IMG/VR virus record: IMGVR_UViG_3300021197_000013
Span: 1-22,183 of that record
Source: a virus
Length of the DNA: 22,183 nt
Strand: one strand, 5' to 3'
Below, one piece after another: positions 22,141 through 22,183 of this stretch. Numbering within the stretch: position 1 is the first letter of the stretch; each line of letters opens with the position of its first letter. The notes under the pieces are model-generated. The model was given only the letters and a program-made list of their open reading frames with translations, searched no databases and was not told where the DNA came from. Made by a program: the position numbers and the translations under genes.

Positions 22141-22183
22141 ATTTTAACTCCGTTCATTCTCAGCTTAGAGACAAACGACTTTA
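22137..22183 (-). CDS. 3' end of an unidentified leftward gene (partial)
   Basis: Entering from the right edge on the leftward strand, a frame encodes KSFVSKLRMNGVKI and stops with TGA at 22139-22137. That stop overlaps the ATG of the gene at 22140 as ATGA, the same junction type used throughout this block. The other two leftward frames close within about 25 bases. Too little is present to identify a product. Confidence 0.45.
   Translation of the reverse strand, partial: KSFVSKLRMNGVKI

Overview
The window looks like a contiguous piece of a tailed double-stranded DNA phage genome. It is probably a podovirus-like virus from a marine or aquatic setting with a bacterial, perhaps alphaproteobacterial, host. 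That assignment rests on family resemblance only: several virion proteins have the GGSRRG, SDGEFV and ADGG/AEGG motifs I associate with uncultured marine phages. There are no tRNA or rRNA genes, integrase, transposase or CRISPR array.

Layout. Bases 1-11872 are a rightward (+) late block: the tail end of an unknown gene, a GH19/chitinase-like endolysin, a Gly/Ala-rich virion protein, a small GNAT-like protein, two virion proteins, and one 2107-residue protein. The giant protein has an HExxH metallopeptidase core, a PLxRFG-like motif, a membrane-like segment near each end and long disordered linkers. I read it as a polyvalent protein, that is, one packaged in the virion and injected with the DNA. 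Bases 11950-22183 are a leftward (-) replication block. In transcription order it holds the end of an unknown gene, a small basic protein, an HTH-DUF6378 protein, a 33-codon micro-gene, family A DNA polymerase with 3'-5' exonuclease, a RecB/Cas4-like nuclease with four cysteines, a small HNH-like basic protein, a SNF2-type helicase, a conserved phage protein of unknown role, an HTH protein, a four-cysteine protein, a gp2.5-like ssDNA-binding protein, a primase-helicase fusion, and a last small unknown gene.

The two blocks converge at about 11.87-11.95 kb. A hairpin there has a T-tract on the leftward strand only, and a set of nested inverted repeats lies beside it. The leftward genes are chained by TAATG, ATGA and GTGA overlaps, which suggests one translationally coupled operon. 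One possible internal promoter sits at the end of the SNF2 gene, and a strong hairpin lies in the leader of the primase gene.

Together the leftward genes give a nearly self-contained replisome: primase-helicase, polymerase, SSB, nuclease and SNF2 motor. The rightward genes provide lysis and DNA-ejection functions. The points most worth following up are the giant polyvalent protein with two QGELF clamp-binding-like peptides, the Leu at the key O-helix position of the polymerase, the SPFxAxDGF tail motif shared by SSB and its four-cysteine neighbour, the primase leader hairpin, and several very small or overlapping genes.
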